A DNA stretch of 64,000 nucleotides from Salminus brasiliensis (GCF_030463535.1 NC_132878.1:21751925-21815924); one strand, 5' to 3'. Counted from the first letter of the stretch, positions 10,231 to 23,639 are shown. Notes: generated from the sequence alone by a model not told the origin. Program-made: numbers and translations.

Positions 10231-12421
10231 CTTGGAAAATGGTTCCAACACTGTTTGGGCTACGGCGAATTTTCTTTTGAAGGAAGACACGGTATTTGAA
10301 GCTCATGGTGTGACACCACTAGGCCAAGGAGAATACAGTTAGAGTTCTAGAGCCTCTTTAAATTTCTACACTGAAAATGTATCAGAAAATACATGATTTC
10401 TGATCATCGTGGTTGGTTTTGTGCTTTACATTTGACATTAGCATTAGATTTCCTGAATGTGGTCATTTTGGTCCAAATAGTTTTATGTGTAAATCACAGT
10501 GTGTCGACTACTGCCTTTAGGTCCCCTCACTTGTGAGACCAAATCTGTACCCAAGTCTGTACTAAACAAGACTGGAGCTACAGCACAGTGACAATCTGAG
10601 GCAGTGGCATGTGATTCAGTTTTTGATTGAGTGTCTATGGATTGGGATGGAAACAGAAAGTCTGGGGTAACCCTGGAGGTCAGGCATGCTGGCTTCCCTA
10701 CTTGTATCAAAAGCAAGGTGCCAAAAATCCAGCCTATGAGGCGATACGCTCCATATGTTAGTGTGATATTCTTTGCAGGGTCTGGTGCATGGTTAATCTC
10801 TATTTTGGCACCAAAAATTGAAATCCACACAATCAGCCAAGACATACAATATTTGATATCTAAAGTTTGCTTGCGAGTAAAGGGAAATTTGATGCTGCAT
10901 TCATAACATTCAATACTTCAACTCTAATCTTCATCCTTCCCACCTCAAAGTGTTTACGAAACATGAACTGTTTGAAGTGAGGGGAAAAATGGATGCTCAG
11001 CCATTGTGGGCGTATAAAAAGCTCATAACAAGCTCAGTTCTATGTTATTAGTGTTTTGTTAATTTTAGAAGTGGATGCAGGCTAAGGCAGTTCACTGCTA
11101 ATATAGCATGGTGAAATAACATGAAAGCAGTTTAATTACAAATCCTGCGCAGAACAACTTAAAGGGGCATTTATTCTTAAAAATTCAATTACCGAGATGT
11201 AAACAAAGTCGTTCAGAGTGGATTGGTGTGAAATGGCTAATTGTAGAGAAAAATACAGATTTGTTTGTTGGTGGTGAAGGTAATCATGGGTTTGCAATGG
11301 CCACAACACAAATACAGCCATTTTATGTGTTATCCAAAACCATCAATTAATCTATTTATATGAAGTATTGTAAAATTCAGCTACTTGTTTTTTTTCCTTC
11401 ATGGTGGATTTCGCAGTGCTCTGGCCCCTGCAACAGCTCACAGCAACCACATTGTATAGCCTAGCTCTGTTTTTACCACTGTAACATTGTTTTTCAATTT
11501 GGCCCATTAAACCCATTATTCTCCCAAAGTGGTCGTTAAGTTACTGCTTTGCAGCTTGGACTGAGGCTAAAAAGGCTTTTGCTATCAGGGTGTATGTAAA
11601 TATAGGAGGAGTAAGTATTAATGAGTCAAAACTGTTACGTAAGTCTAGGGGTTTTGGCATTGGCATGTTTTATAGCCCTGTTTTGGTTGCCAGATTTCTT
11701 TTCAATAAAGGGACAACAGTGTTTGAGGTTTAAGCTATGCCACCTCCATGTTTAACTATGCCAAGGTAAATACAGTTTTACATTCCAGGGCACCAGACGT
11801 CTGCGCCCCTTCACCACTGTGGACAATTCTGACTGGGTTATTGTCTCTAACATCGAGCATTTCACACCAAAACACAGTGTTAATGACTGTGTTTATATAT
11901 GAACTGTTTAAAGTTGCAGAAAAGTACAGGAATATCTTTTTAAGCTCACAAATATATAACAATATAGGAATATTATAGGAATTCCTGTGCAATTAGTGAT
12001 ACCACACACACATACCATTTAAAGTACAGTACAAAAGAAACCTAAAAGTCTGCCTAAAAAGCTTTTAACGGGTCATTACTTATTGTATCATGGACGCCAC
12101 ACTGTTGACATTGCATCATGGAACTGGAACCTAGACAAGACAAAGCTGTTGTGAATGTCAGTCTGACCAAGTTTTAATTCTGAGTAAGAGGGTCGTTCAA
12201 CTAGATTTCTCCAACATGAGTCGAAAACCAGTTCCCTCTTGGTGCATTCTGGCTTCGAGGTGGCTGCTAATCGTTTCAGCTGTGCTTTACTTTTGTCCAT
12301 TTGTAGATAACAGTGTCAGAAACAACACAAACAGGACTGTGTCAGATTACGTGGCTAACTGACACTGTTCAAGACAATGATTTAGACAGGCAGTTTGCAC
12401 AGTACAATTTACCAGTACAAT
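10231..12421. other. Intergenic, no gene seen
   Basis: No exon with coding and splice support. Overlapping short ORFs near 10483-10906 and 11748-11992 occur on both strands, as expected by chance. Confidence 0.45.
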
Positions 12422-12915
12422 TTATGTCCAAATGTTTGTGGACACCCCTTTGAATGGGTGCATTCAGCTACTTGTAAAGTTGTGTCCATTGCTGACACAG
12501 ATGTGCAAATGTATATATACAGCTTGTCTAGTCCCTGTAGAGAAATATTGCAGAGAGAATAGGACTCTGGAGCAGATAAACATGAACCTATTGGCACCAT
12601 GCCCAATGCCAGGCGTGGGCTAGAGGGGTATAAAGCCCCCCAGCATTAAGCTGTGGAGCACTGGAGCTGTGTTCATGGAATGATGATGGTGATCCAGCTA
12701 ATATTTTTAGGAAGAGTTTCAGAGTTGGAGATGAGGTGGGATGGTGATCATCCAATATCCTGACCTCACTAATGTTCTCATCGCAGAATTCTTCAAAATC
12801 TAGTAGAAAGACCTAGACCTGGATACTCCAACAAAAGCATGATCAGCTATCTGTACTACCCTTGAATTTGCAAGAAACAATGAATGAGCAGGAGTCCCAA
12901 TACGTTTGTCCACAC
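12422..12915 (+). mobile_element. Non-autonomous Tc1-derived element (MITE), near full length
   Basis: The left end reads TGTCCAAATGTTTGTGGACA and the right end GGAGTCCCAATACGTTTGTC. The right end reversed resembles the left (TGGACAAA..GTATTGGGAC type), as in Tc1 terminal repeats. Internal words (TTGCTGACACAGATGTGCAA, TGGAGCAGATAAACATGAAC, GGGCTAGAGGGGTATAAA) recur in the other copies of this window. No transposase coding remains. Confidence 0.6.
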
Positions 12916-14437
12916 AGCGTTTGATACAAGCTTTCGTCAGCATATGTAGCTTGTCAGCTTCCTTAGTCTTGCAGCTCCAGTGCAAATCTAAAGAAGCCAC
13001 CTTCAGACACCAAACATATCTTGCCTTATGACCTACTTTTGGGGGAGAACTGATTTAAATCATCACACACCTACGCTAGCCACACTGTCCATCACCTCTG
13101 TCATCATCTATCTTAGCCCTCCCATCATCAGCCATGCTATTTTTAAGATCAACCCAAGCCCCTCGCTTGTAGCCCGCTAGTGATGTGACTGTGTGTGAAG
13201 ATAAGAGTTCTTTATCGATGGACCTGACAGTGTGACTGAAGGTGGTGGCAGTTTGCACATGGTGTGTGTGTGTGAGAGTGTGTGTGTGCTTGGCATGCTG
13301 TCCGAACTGCGACACCTCTATCCAGAAAAGCTGGTACCAAGCAAGCCCCTGCTGTTCAGGCTGGGTCTTTAATGAGAGAGATGAAAGAGGAAGACAGACA
13401 GCCAGGCTGCTAACTGGGAAGGGGGGGGGGGGTTCTGTCATTCGCTCCACCCGACCCCTTACAGCGCCCACCCCCTTCCTTCCCCGCCCTCTCTAAGCCA
13501 GCCCAGCAAGTCCAAATTCACTGCTCGCCGTCTTCCATTGATCACAGTGTTACTCATTCTGTTTGTATTTAGCTCTTGATGTGAAGACATACCGGCCAGA
13601 AGCTATACATGCACTTCACTGTAGTGCAGGAGTCTTATCTGAATTACTAGAAACAGACTTCATTCATTCATTCCATCTCCTTTCATACGGTCTTCATGAA
13701 CGTCCCGAATTGCAGCGCAGCTTCCAGCAGTAGTTGGAGTAGTTGGACACACTTGTCAGGTCATTTCACAAAATTTTATAAATTTTCACCCCAAACAATC
13801 AATTGGCAAACAGCCCACTCATTATTTTGATTTTGGAGAGCTGTGCTGCGGTTGCTTCTTACTTTTCATGTAGTGGTTTATTTGAATTCATGCTTGTTTC
13901 ACAATGCATTGAAGGATTTAAAATGTCAGTTCATCCCATTAAAGAGCTAACAATGTTATTTACATGGCAACTTGTGCAATCTTAAGGTTTCAAAAAGATA
14001 AATTAATAATAAAAAAAAAAAAAGGTAATCAATTTTGGCCCTTAAAAAACTCTAATCAGTGAATCCCCATCTATGAATTTTTCCAATAAAATCGAGACGT
14101 TCCACATTTGAATAATACAGTCAAGGACATGCTTTAAAAAGCATTGTTTAGTAAAGGCACCAGTATTTAGTATTGCACCGGGCATTACGCTCATGACAAC
14201 TCTAGGTTAAATGTTTACACGGTTACTTTCAATGATAAAGAAACTATGTATATGGTTCTTCACAGCACACTTTTAAAATAGGCCTATATATAACTAATAG
14301 AGTGTACCATGGTTTTCTAGTACAAGTTTCTAGTAGTATGTTTCCTAGTACAACAGCTACTACAGCACATGTCCAGTAGCCCCTAATAAAGGTATCCTAA
14401 ACACACTTACATACACCCATTACAAATGATAAAACAT
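12916..14437. other. Intergenic with GT/G-rich tracts, no gene seen
   Basis: Contains an impure GT tract near 13260-13290 and a run of ten or more G near 13422. Short ORFs on both strands around 13076-13496 overlap these tracts and are rejected as genes. Confidence 0.45.
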
Positions 14438-14443
14438 TTTATT
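14438..14443 (-). terminator. mis12: Candidate polyadenylation signal of mis12
   Basis: AATAAA on the minus strand, about 590 bases after the mis12 stop codon. A GT microsatellite (about 14724-14752) would lie in the 3' UTR. Confidence 0.45.
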
Positions 14444-15033
14444 GGTTTAAGAATATGACAAGTGAATAACTACTGACTGTTAACTTAAATCATCCAATAA
14501 AAGTATGTTGCAGTACAAAATGCTTTCTCCTTCAGGCTACAGGAAAGGAACAGTCAAACAGAACTGACCCTTATTTACACCATGAGACCTCTGACCGTGA
14601 ACAAGAAAGAGAGCCCATAGGTTTGGACTTTGGGAAATTTACTCTCATCCAGTGCAGAACTCATTGCGCTGAACTTCAAAGTAACAGAATCTATGAAGAG
14701 TGCGCACTCAGAATAGCCAATGAATGTATGTGTGTGTGTGTGTGTGTGTGCGGGGGTGAATTGCTTGACCGCATTTCAAATGCCAGCGAGGAATGCCATT
14801 GCTTACAAATGCGATGCTTTGCCATGGACAGCTCTCGGCATGTCGATGTCTGACTTCCAGTCTGAGAAGGTAACAAAAGCAGACTGCCCACTGGCTCCAC
14901 CTTGTGGATGGACCATGCCACTACACAAACCAGCACAGTTTCAAAATCTCAAGATGAGCCAAGTGTGTACAACGCCTGTACAGACAATATGCGGCTTCTA
15001 TCAACAACAAAGGCACAAGAGAATACACGATGC

Positions 15034-17349
15034 TCACACTTCGTCTAGAGATTTGCTCTTCTTCCTGATCTTCCCCATAATGCTCTGCAGTTGGTTCACA
15101 GTCTCAATCATATGCCGAAAACTCTCATGCACGCCTCCCATGCCTTCCTGTTTCCAGGACAAGCGCAGCTCCTCGATCCATCTCAGCACCTCGTCCAGCT
15201 GCTCCCGTGTCTGTCTCTGCTCCTCCAGTTCAGCCAGCAGCGCTTGTTTGGCGCACACTTCTGCCTGGTAAGAACGCTGCAGGTCTGTGATCGAAGCCTC
15301 CAGCTTTAAAAGCTGTTCCTTGCTCTGCGGATATTTCCTGTGGGGCTCATCTTCAGGCAGCAGGACGCTTTCAGGGACAGAGAGAACGCTGTTCACCAGC
15401 AGGGTTTCCATGCGACTGGACAGCTTCTTAAAGCGCTCCTGCAGGAACCGGAGCAGCTTCTGCGTGCATTCTCTGGTTTTAAGCTGAAGCTCCTCAGGTG
15501 GATCCTTCCCTTGGGACAGCTTCCGGACAAACACAGACTCCACGATCGCCAGCATCTCGTACATGCAGTCCTGGAAGGCGCTGTTCACCCTCATCATGCA
15601 GGTCTGCGGAGTGAAGCCAAAGAACTGTGCCTCGTACAGCTTGAGAGATTCAGAGGAAAAGGTCCCCACTGCGAAAGGAAAGGGAAATTGAAAAACACCA
15701 TCTGATGTAACAGAAATAGAGGAAGCACTTTATTGGTGCTATATACAATCATCCACAAAAGGCTTTCCACTGATGTTAGGGACACCTTCCCCAGCCAATC
15801 TATTACCACGGTTCTATATGGGAGCAGTGCCTTTATTAAAGTACCCTTGAAGAACCACTTTGTGGATTTTGAAAACTAATAATAATAAAAAAAAGGAAAG
15901 TGACAATATATAACAATAAATATATTACCTAATGATCTTTATTTTAATTGACTCACATTAGATGTGAGATCATTTCATGATGAATGGACCAAGACAAACA
16001 CTCCACAATTATTTCGATTTTTTTTTCTCAATAAGAGGAAATATTAGTTTTTGCTCTCTCCTGTAAAGATATCATCTGCCACAAAACATTCATTTCTGCA
16101 ATGTGAATATTTATATAATTGTATTTTTAATATAGTTCTTAGTTACATATCTTATAGAATAAACAGTTAATGAACAGTTTCTACCCACAGGCTGTCAGGC
16201 TTCTGAAGATCTTCTTAGATTAACCTGCCTATATAAACATTTCTACATAATTGCCTCCTGTTTATGTGGTGTATATTTTTCTGTATGGCAGTATCTTTCA
16301 GTTATTTAGCTTATGTAAATATACCCACTATTTTATTTTTACAGATTTTATTTTGTTGTTATGTTTGCACTATTTTTACTACCCATATATATTATGCTTG
16401 CCCTCTGTAGAGTGATTATCTGAGCCTCACCCCAAGACATGATGTGCAAATGATCGATAAACTTGAAACTAGAAATCCGCTCCGCCCCAGTTGGTCCACC
16501 TTTTGCTCTGTGCCCATGCATTAGAGACCAGTATGACAACCAGTGCTTTAGCCAGCACGTGGCATTGTCCCATTCTACGAACAGGGCTTTCCCAAGGAGT
16601 TTATACAAGCTGTGTGCACAACTAAACACTGTCTCAGCAATGGGTGTAGCACCTTAAACTAGCTGAATTCATCAAGCAGAAGGAGGACCTGGTTACTTTT
16701 GGACAAAGTCCCCTTGTCCATACTCTCATGAAGAAAAGAGCTGTGCTTGGCCTCGTTTAACTGGAGGACATGGGCGTGGCTCCACAGGGAGAGTGGTTTC
16801 CCAGACCCAGGTTGAGCCAGGTTAAGCCTTCTCAAAAGAAAATAATAAAGTATGCTACTGCAGGGCATACAGATTGGGTAGAAATTGGTTCTTTGCAATT
16901 CCAGGCATTAAATAACCCGGAAAAATAACAGGACTGTTTGAATAAGATGATGAACGGAACAGCTGACTAACAAAGTTACTGAAAGAAACTGCTCTGCTCT
17001 GCACGTTTGGACCCAAACTAAGTTTTAAATGCACACATTAAAATAACAGCAAATAGCATTTCTAAAGCATTCTAATTCTCACAGACGTGTTTCTTCACAC
17101 AGCAGTAATCTAGCTAGCTAAATCTTTGTGTATTTCAGTCTGTCAGAAAACCAGCTGAGAGAAGTGGTCCGGCGCCGCTGCTCTGTCAGCTCTCTGAGCA
17201 GTGAGGACCAGCAGGAAGACGCACCGCTCCTCGTATATGACTGTTATTGTCTAACACAGACACTGAACCGAGGAAAACACCAACATAACACCAACACAAA
17301 CTAGTTAGTAAAGCTCCTCACCATCGCTACTACCTCCGTTCTCCGCCAT
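15034..17349 (-). CDS. mis12: MIS12 kinetochore complex component
   Basis: Subunit of the Mis12 complex of the KMN network, which joins inner-centromere proteins to the microtubule-binding Ndc80 complex. Two coding exons: exon 1 (17322-17349) encodes MAENGGSSD and ends at a GTGAG donor; exon 2 (15034-15668) follows a TTTCGCAG acceptor. Together they give 220 codons plus stop, in frame, against 205 in human. Family marks are YEAQFFGFTPQTC near residues 21-33, LLPEDE in the middle and CAKQALLAELEEQ, followed by a long helical, probably coiled-coil C-terminal part. It lies head-to-head with derl2, with about 1 kb between the start codons. The N-terminal extension encoded by exon 1 is longer than in mammals. 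The identification is firm; transcript ends are inferred. Confidence 0.95.
15669..17321 (-). other. mis12 intron 1 with repeat fragments
   Basis: Non-coding. 15725-15875 carries a small-element-like segment with paired words such as TACCCTTGAAGAACC. 16165-16215 encodes an SFYPQAVRLLK-like peptide that resembles the C-terminal end of fish LINE reverse transcriptases, so a LINE 3' remnant is possible (weak). Confidence 0.4.
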
Positions 17350-18314
17350 TTCCAAAGCCCGCGCTCAAAGCTGTCTTTTTTTTCCTCCGGCACTGAAGAG
17401 GAGCACAGACAGGCTCCCTCTACTGGTCTGGAGGTTCACTACTCGCCTCATGGGCTGCATTTCAGCCCTAAGTAGGGCAGCACAGCAACTACATGCTCCC
17501 TATGTAGGGCACTACACAGCCCCAAGACTCAGCAAAAATACTTTTCAGGTCGTCAGTGCCCAGGGGTCAGTGTTTAACTGTGGTGATCCCCCCCCCACCC
17601 AAACTTGGGCCCTTTTTACATGAGCAGCGTTTACATGAGACTTCCGCCGCTGTGTGGAGCAGATGGCTCCGAACAATAACAACAGGACTTAGCTAGCTAG
17701 ACCCCACAGTAGTGAGCATGCATGGCAAAATACAGTATTTTGCAGTAGTGTCAAACAACAAAAACACATTATCAGCCCCAAATCAAGGTTAGTAATCAGT
17801 ACGAGACTCTTACAAAGATAACAAACAAACAAACATTGGGAACATTTCAGTGGTCAGCCCTGGACACACCGCTGTACACTATAGCTAGCTAGTTCACTGC
17901 GTAGTCTGCTTCCCCTTTAAGGGTGCATTCTTATCACCATAATAGTAACCTTTTTCATTTTAATTGAATTGAATTTTAATTATTTAATTTATTCCAACTC
18001 AGATTAAAACCCTTAACTACTTGCGTGATCGCCTGGTTAGTTTACTGAACACGCATTTTCTCCAAATGGGACACGCCCTATCAATCCCCAGTGTATTAAA
18101 AATAGGACTTTATATTTGAATATGTGAAACCACAAATGTACACATTTTCATATTTAAGGTGTACGCGGACCAATAGAAGAATGCCCTATTCCAGTTGTGC
18201 CCGGGCGAATCAGATTTTGACACTTCCAGGTTTAGCTAGGCGGTGCTGTCTGCGCTGCTCTGTGTAACGACGTGTCGCCCCAGTGCCGGAAGCCTCACCA
18301 GAGTCGGTCCAAAA
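17350..18314. promoter_or_regulatory. Shared head-to-head promoter region, mis12 / derl2
   Basis: The two genes are divergent with 965 bases between start codons, so their 5' leaders and promoters must share this stretch. There is no TATA box at a fitting place. A CCAAT box lies at 18170-18174. GC-richer patches lie next to each start codon, as in housekeeping promoters. Confidence 0.55.
18270..18274 (+). promoter_or_regulatory. ACGTG core, possible unfolded-protein-response site
   Basis: GACGTGT about 45 bases before the derl2 start codon contains the ACGTG core bound by XBP1/ATF6-type bZIP factors. Mammalian Derlin genes are known stress-induced targets. The full consensus is not matched and it may lie in the 5' leader, so this is only a candidate. 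Confidence 0.25.
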
Positions 18315-19814
18315 ATGGCTTACCAGACATTCCAGCAGGAATACTTACAGATTCCCGTGGTTACGAGGACATATACGACCGCCTGTGTGCTTACCACGGC
18401 GGCGGTGGTGAGTAAAAGACCAGCCTTGGTGAAATGTCTGACATTTGGTTCCAGCGTTAGTCGACGTTTCCAGTCGCTTTAGCTGTGCTAGGTTAGCTAG
18501 CGAGGGGAGGTTAGCTCGTAGCTCAGCAGTAAGCTGAGTTAGCTGTAAGTTGCAGCAGGACGGTGTGCCGCTGGGCTGGAGAAAGCCAGCTGTGTGTCAC
18601 CTATTCAGTTAAAGCTAGGAGGGATTTGCTAAATTAGGAATAACCATTACACTGAGCTCCGCGCTGGGCTAGCCAGCTGTTGTTCCCCTTGACATTACGA
18701 TGGCAAGCGAGCAGAGCTGCCGAGTCAGTGTGTTTACTGTTTAGCTATAGCTCAGCTGCCAGACAGGCAGACAGACATACAGCAGTTTATGGATGATTCT
18801 GGACTTCATCTGGGACATCACAGCTGCTGTGAGTAATTTAGAGGTTTATTTGAATGATTTAAAGTGAAAATAACTTGGACTGGACTGTACTTAGACCTGA
18901 GATGACATTGTTTACAGGTGTTAACTATTAGTTTTGCTCAGTTACATGTGCAGGACCACAGGTTCGATGGCTTTGTACCCTTCTCAGTGTCTCTGAATGA
19001 TTCATTTGTTTGCTATTAGACCGGCCACTTCACCGTTTCTACAATCACTGTCTATTTTATCTGCTCAGCTTACCATACAGGAGCTCTGAGTAGTTCTACA
19101 ATTACAGACTGTAGTCCATCTGTTTCTCTGCTTACTTTATTAGCCTCCTTTCACCCTGTTCTTCAATGGTCAGGACCCCACAGGGCCACCACAAAGCAGG
19201 TGTTAATTCTGTGGTGGGTCATTCTCAGCACTGCACTGCACGAGTGGACTGAGAAGAGTCCACCAACCAGCGATATCCAGCCAACAGCGTCCTGTGGGCA
19301 ACGTCCCGTTATCACTGATGAAGGACTAGAGGATGACCAGCACAAACTGTGCAGCAACTTTACGTCTACCACCAGCGGATGCTCCATCAGTATCCAGGAG
19401 TACCAGCGCAGCACACACTAACACCTCACTACCACCATGTCAGCATCACTGCAGTGCTGAGAATGACCCACCACCCAAGTACTACCTGCTCTGTGGGGTC
19501 CTGACTATCAGGACAAGAACAAGGTGAAAAGAGGCTAACAAAGTATGCAGAAAAATAGATGGACCACAGACTGTAATTATAGAACTACAAAGTGGTCCAA
19601 TATGGTCAGTGGAGCTGATATAATCGACAGTGTGTATAAGCTAGGAGGTGGTTTTAATAAACTGGCTGGTCGAGTGTGTATGTGAGGAAAATAATCTACA
19701 TTATACTCAGTTACACTTTAGTCAGTAACATTTAGTTTCAGTTTCTCTCACCTCTCATATTGAAGCATCTTAGACCGAAAGGATCCAAAAGAGAAGACTG
19801 GAGCCTAATGAAGT

Positions 19815-19894
<80 letters not shown>

Positions 19895-22601
19895 CTGTAG
19901 ATCTTTAAGTTACTCAGTGTTATTCCACTCGTTTTAAATAAATCTTTACATGGACTTCAGTCATTTTGTCATTAGGATAGTAGTTTTTTGAGTATGAATG
20001 TGTTCTACTCTACGCAGATTCGATTATTTACTTGATTGTCTAGATTTTCCCCATTGAATCCAATGATGGATTTACACTGAGTATCTCTTACTATTCTGAG
20101 TATCTTTTACTATTTTATTTTAGACCAACAGATCCAAAAAGAACAGAGCCTAATACACTTAAGGTTTCTTTATGCTATAATAGACCTGCAGAAAAACTGC
20201 AGTAATGTTATTCAGAACTCTTTTACCCGATACTTTTGTAGCTAAGCCAGCCCTTATTTGCATCAACCTCGTCAGTCATATTTTCATTAGGTATCATTGC
20301 TGTGATTGGTTATGGATTTAGAACTCAGTATTTACTAAATTGATTCAAGAAGAATACCTGACTACCCTGTCCCACCCTTTCTTCCCCACAGCAATTAGAA
20401 CTTATTACACCTTTCCAGCTGTACTTCAACCCAGATTTAATATTAAAGCACTACCAGGTAAGTGTGCCTCTATATCCAAAGATGAAAGTTTTTGCTAATT
20501 GATGTTAAATGACATTAAAGAACATGCCTCTTCTTCATTTCTTTGCAGGTATGGCGGCTTGTGACCAACTTTCTGTTTTTTGGTCCAGTTGGCTTCAATT
20601 TCTTATTCAATATGATATTTTTGTATCCTTCAAGAGCTGTCCAGATTAAATGAAGGAAGTTGCAGTCTTTCTTATGTATGCTTTCGGCTTTATATGTTTC
20701 ATATTCAATATTTTGTGTTTGCCAGAGTCCTTGACTTTTCTCTCACAGATACCGATATTGTCGAATGCTGGAGGAAGGCTCTTTCAGAGGCAGAACCGCT
20801 GACTTTGTCTTCATGTTCCTCTTTGGTGGCCTTCTCATGACTGTATCCTTGATTTCCTCCAACCAGAAAGGATGTGGGTTTAATCCTTCAGTGCTGAAAT
20901 CAGGCTTGCTTTACTAAAGGTGTGTCCAGCTTCAGTAGTAGATGGACAGATTACAGCATATTGTGTTGATTCCTAAACTCGAACACACCTCATTTAACTC
21001 AGTTGATTGTTACAAATATGCCAGTATCCATTCATTTATCCAATCATACCGTTACTGTCAAAGCATTACTAAATCTGTCCAGAATAGCAACTTTAAAGAA
21101 GAAGGGAATATATTCTACCTTTTAACTCTAAATTTGTTGATTAATTATACAAAGCCATTTAAATATCCACTTTGAGAGGGATGATAAAAATAAGCGTGTT
21201 TTCCAAAATGTATCAGCTGCAGACATATCATGTAAACCAGGTTTAATGGGAGTGTTTTTAAGCAGGGAAGTCTCAAAACATTGGCCCTCCAAGACCAGAA
21301 CCTAACACTTCTAGTGTACTCTAGTGTGACTGAGGATTAAGCCATGTTGAAAGCCACTAGTGTACCTTATCTTCTTTTCCCTCTTGTCCCCTTACTCCAG
21401 TACATTTGCCCAAATGTTGTCCATATTTTTGTTTCTTAACGAATTTGTAGATATTTGGCATGTTTGTGAGCCTTGTGTTCCTGGGCCAGGCTTTCACCAT
21501 CATGCTGGTGTACGTATGGAGCAGACGCAACCCCAACGTACGCATGAATTTCTTCGGCCTTCTTAACTTCCAAGCCCCTTTTCTGCCATGGGTACTCATG
21601 GGATTCTCTCTGCTGCTGGGCAACTCTATCATTGTGGACCTTTTAGGTATATATTCTAATGTTGTTACTGTCAAACTTGTTTATGCTGCTAGCCACAGTT
21701 TAACACTGACTGAAGTATTTTATTAATGATACACTTCATCCTGGTCTAAAACCATGATGTGACGTGTAATAATAATGATGTATAATAATAATATGCCATT
21801 CTTATATGCAAACAGGTATTGCAGTGGGACATGTGTATTTCTTCTTGGAGGATGTGTTTCCCAATCAGCCAGGTGGTGGCAGATGGCTAAGAACTCCTTC
21901 CTTTCTGTAAGTTGCTTTTAGTCTCAAAAGAGTTGCCAATTCTATGCCGGTTTATGTTGTCATTACAATCATTGGCCATTTTACCCAATATGCTTTCAAT
22001 ACAATGCACTTTAGGTACACAATTTCATTTTATAGGTTTCAGTTACATACAATAACCCACCTACTGCTGTCCTAGTCACTAATGGAAATGGCAGCCATAT
22101 CCATTCAGAATGATAAAGTGTAGTTTATAATTTGTGGTTGTTTGTAGTCTGGATGCTAAATATTTGGATGTTAAAATCACTATGAACTTTTTTTTAATAT
22201 ACTTAGCTTTTAGTAGAAGTTGTGTTTAAAGGCTGAATCTTAAATGTTTGTGAATGTTAACACTCAAATTCAAATTAATAAATAAATTTCCATATTATGA
22301 AAAAAGATTTGACAACTTCTCTCCAAACTGCTTGTTAAAAGCACATATTCAAACATATTAAACCAGATAAAATATGGGATGAAATATGTGGGCTTTGGCA
22401 TTTAAAAAAATAAATGATGAAAAGAAGGACACAGACTTGTGTTCTAGACTTAAAGCCTCAGCTCATTTGAACTTCAACCTGTATTCTTTCCACAGGAAAA
22501 TGCTCTTTGACACACCAGAGGAAGATCCAAACTACAACCCACTCCCCGAAGAGCGTCCTGGTGGGTTTGCCTGGGGCGAGGGCCAGCGGCTTGGGGGCTA
22601 A
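18315..22601 (+). CDS. derl2: Derlin-2, ER-associated degradation membrane protein
   Basis: Rhomboid-like pseudoprotease of the ER membrane that helps move misfolded proteins to the cytosol with p97/VCP. Seven coding exons: 18315-18407, 20392-20457, 20549-20622, 20749-20842, 21451-21646, 21816-21906, 22496-22601. They total 239 codons plus stop, the same as human DERL2, with every junction in frame. Visible marks are the N-terminal [19 protein letters not shown], the family WR pair at residues 55-56, several hydrophobic segments, [18 protein letters not shown] near 143-160, GIAVG (GxxxG) at 175-179 and the C-terminal [11 protein letters not shown], the p97-binding SHP-type box. No catalytic rhomboid Ser/His is expected. 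Intron 1 holds a long palindromic element and a TA microsatellite. Confidence 0.97.
19056..19625. mobile_element. Long palindromic non-autonomous element in derl2 intron 1
   Basis: The left arm (TAGTTCTACAATTACAGACT, GGTCAGGACCCCACAGGG, GTGGTGGGTCATTCTCAGCA) reappears inverted in the right arm (TGCTGAGAATGACCCACCAC, CTGTGGGGTCCTGAC, CTGTAATTATAGAACTACAA). The arms are each about 280 bases, so the whole unit is close to one palindrome. The outer 20-30 bases match poorly. ORFs inside it are an effect of the palindrome. Confidence 0.7.
19818..19893. repeat. (TA)n microsatellite
   Basis: About 38 uninterrupted TA units in derl2 intron 1. Confidence 0.95.
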
Positions 22602-23034
22602 ACTTAACGCCTCTCCTCTATGGACACGCACTCAAAGAGCAAAAGGGGGGGTGAAGAGGACATTTTTCAACTCATTTCTCTCGTGCTGTAAGAAAAGACT
22701 GGCACACCATGGCAGTCCATTGTTCCCCTCCGGCTGCTCGCGACCCCCCCACCCCCCGGACTGAAGCTCGTACTGCGGATATAGGATTGGTACAGAACTG
22801 AACTTTTCAGCGCTGTTGCTCTTGCCCTTTTTTGTCGTGTTGTGCAACAGTGATCACTAATGTGGAGCTCGTGCAAAAAGAGCCTGATTGACAGAGACCA
22901 GGGCGAGTGTACTTTTACTTTTTTAAGAAATATATAATAAATGTATATAAAATGTGCAAGTATTTCAGACTGCTGGTTTTGGGTTTTTCTTTTCTTCTTC
23001 TTTCTGACGGAATATCCGCACTCTTAAAAATAAA
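22602..23034 (+). terminator. derl2: derl2 3' UTR and polyadenylation signals
   Basis: AATAAA occurs at 22936-22941 and 23029-23034 downstream of the stop codon, followed by T-rich DNA. Either could end the transcript; which is used cannot be told from sequence. Confidence 0.5.
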
Positions 23035-23639
23035 CGTTCTTGGCTGAAAGGGACGCAGAAACAGTTTTATGTTCATACATTTATTTATTTATTTTACTCT
23101 TTAAACCACAAAAGTAGTTTGTTCATGGCATTACAGAACTGTTTGGACATCTTTATTTCAATGCCTGTAGGGTTTCTTGCTGTCCATCAACAAGTAGTTT
23201 CAAGATGTTTATCAAGCATTAAGCTGTTGAATCAGAATAATGAATCAGAATCATTACATGTATGTCTGTAATTAGCATGTATCACAAGATTTATTACTTT
23301 AAATGCTAGTTCCTCCCTGGGTTCTTCCCAGGCCCATTTTCTTACGCAAACAAGCCATAAAACAACCGAGACCCAGAGTGAAAATGCAGCCCCATGGTGT
23401 AGTAACACATATTTACCCTTGGGGGAGCTGTCCAACCAGTTAATCACTCTACACAAGTCCTTCATTAAAGCAGACACATGGTGCAGAAAAGAAGCTCATG
23501 GCTACTACGTCCAAAAAGAGCATGAATCTCTGAACTGATCGTCTCGTATATTGGTTATATAGATGAATTTAAATTTTCCAGCATATGCTGGTAATACATT
23601 GTGGATAGGTTTGAGCAGAGCATTTCACACAAACTCATC
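23035..23639. other. Intergenic between convergent derl2 and scimp-like gene
   Basis: No gene and no clear repeat. The two genes end towards each other here. Confidence 0.45.

Noticed and set aside
15091-15705. Open plus-strand frames over mis12 exon 2
   Set aside because: Antisense shadows of the mis12 coding exon.
19163-19527. Open frames on both strands in derl2 intron 1
   Set aside because: They lie in the palindromic element and mirror one another.
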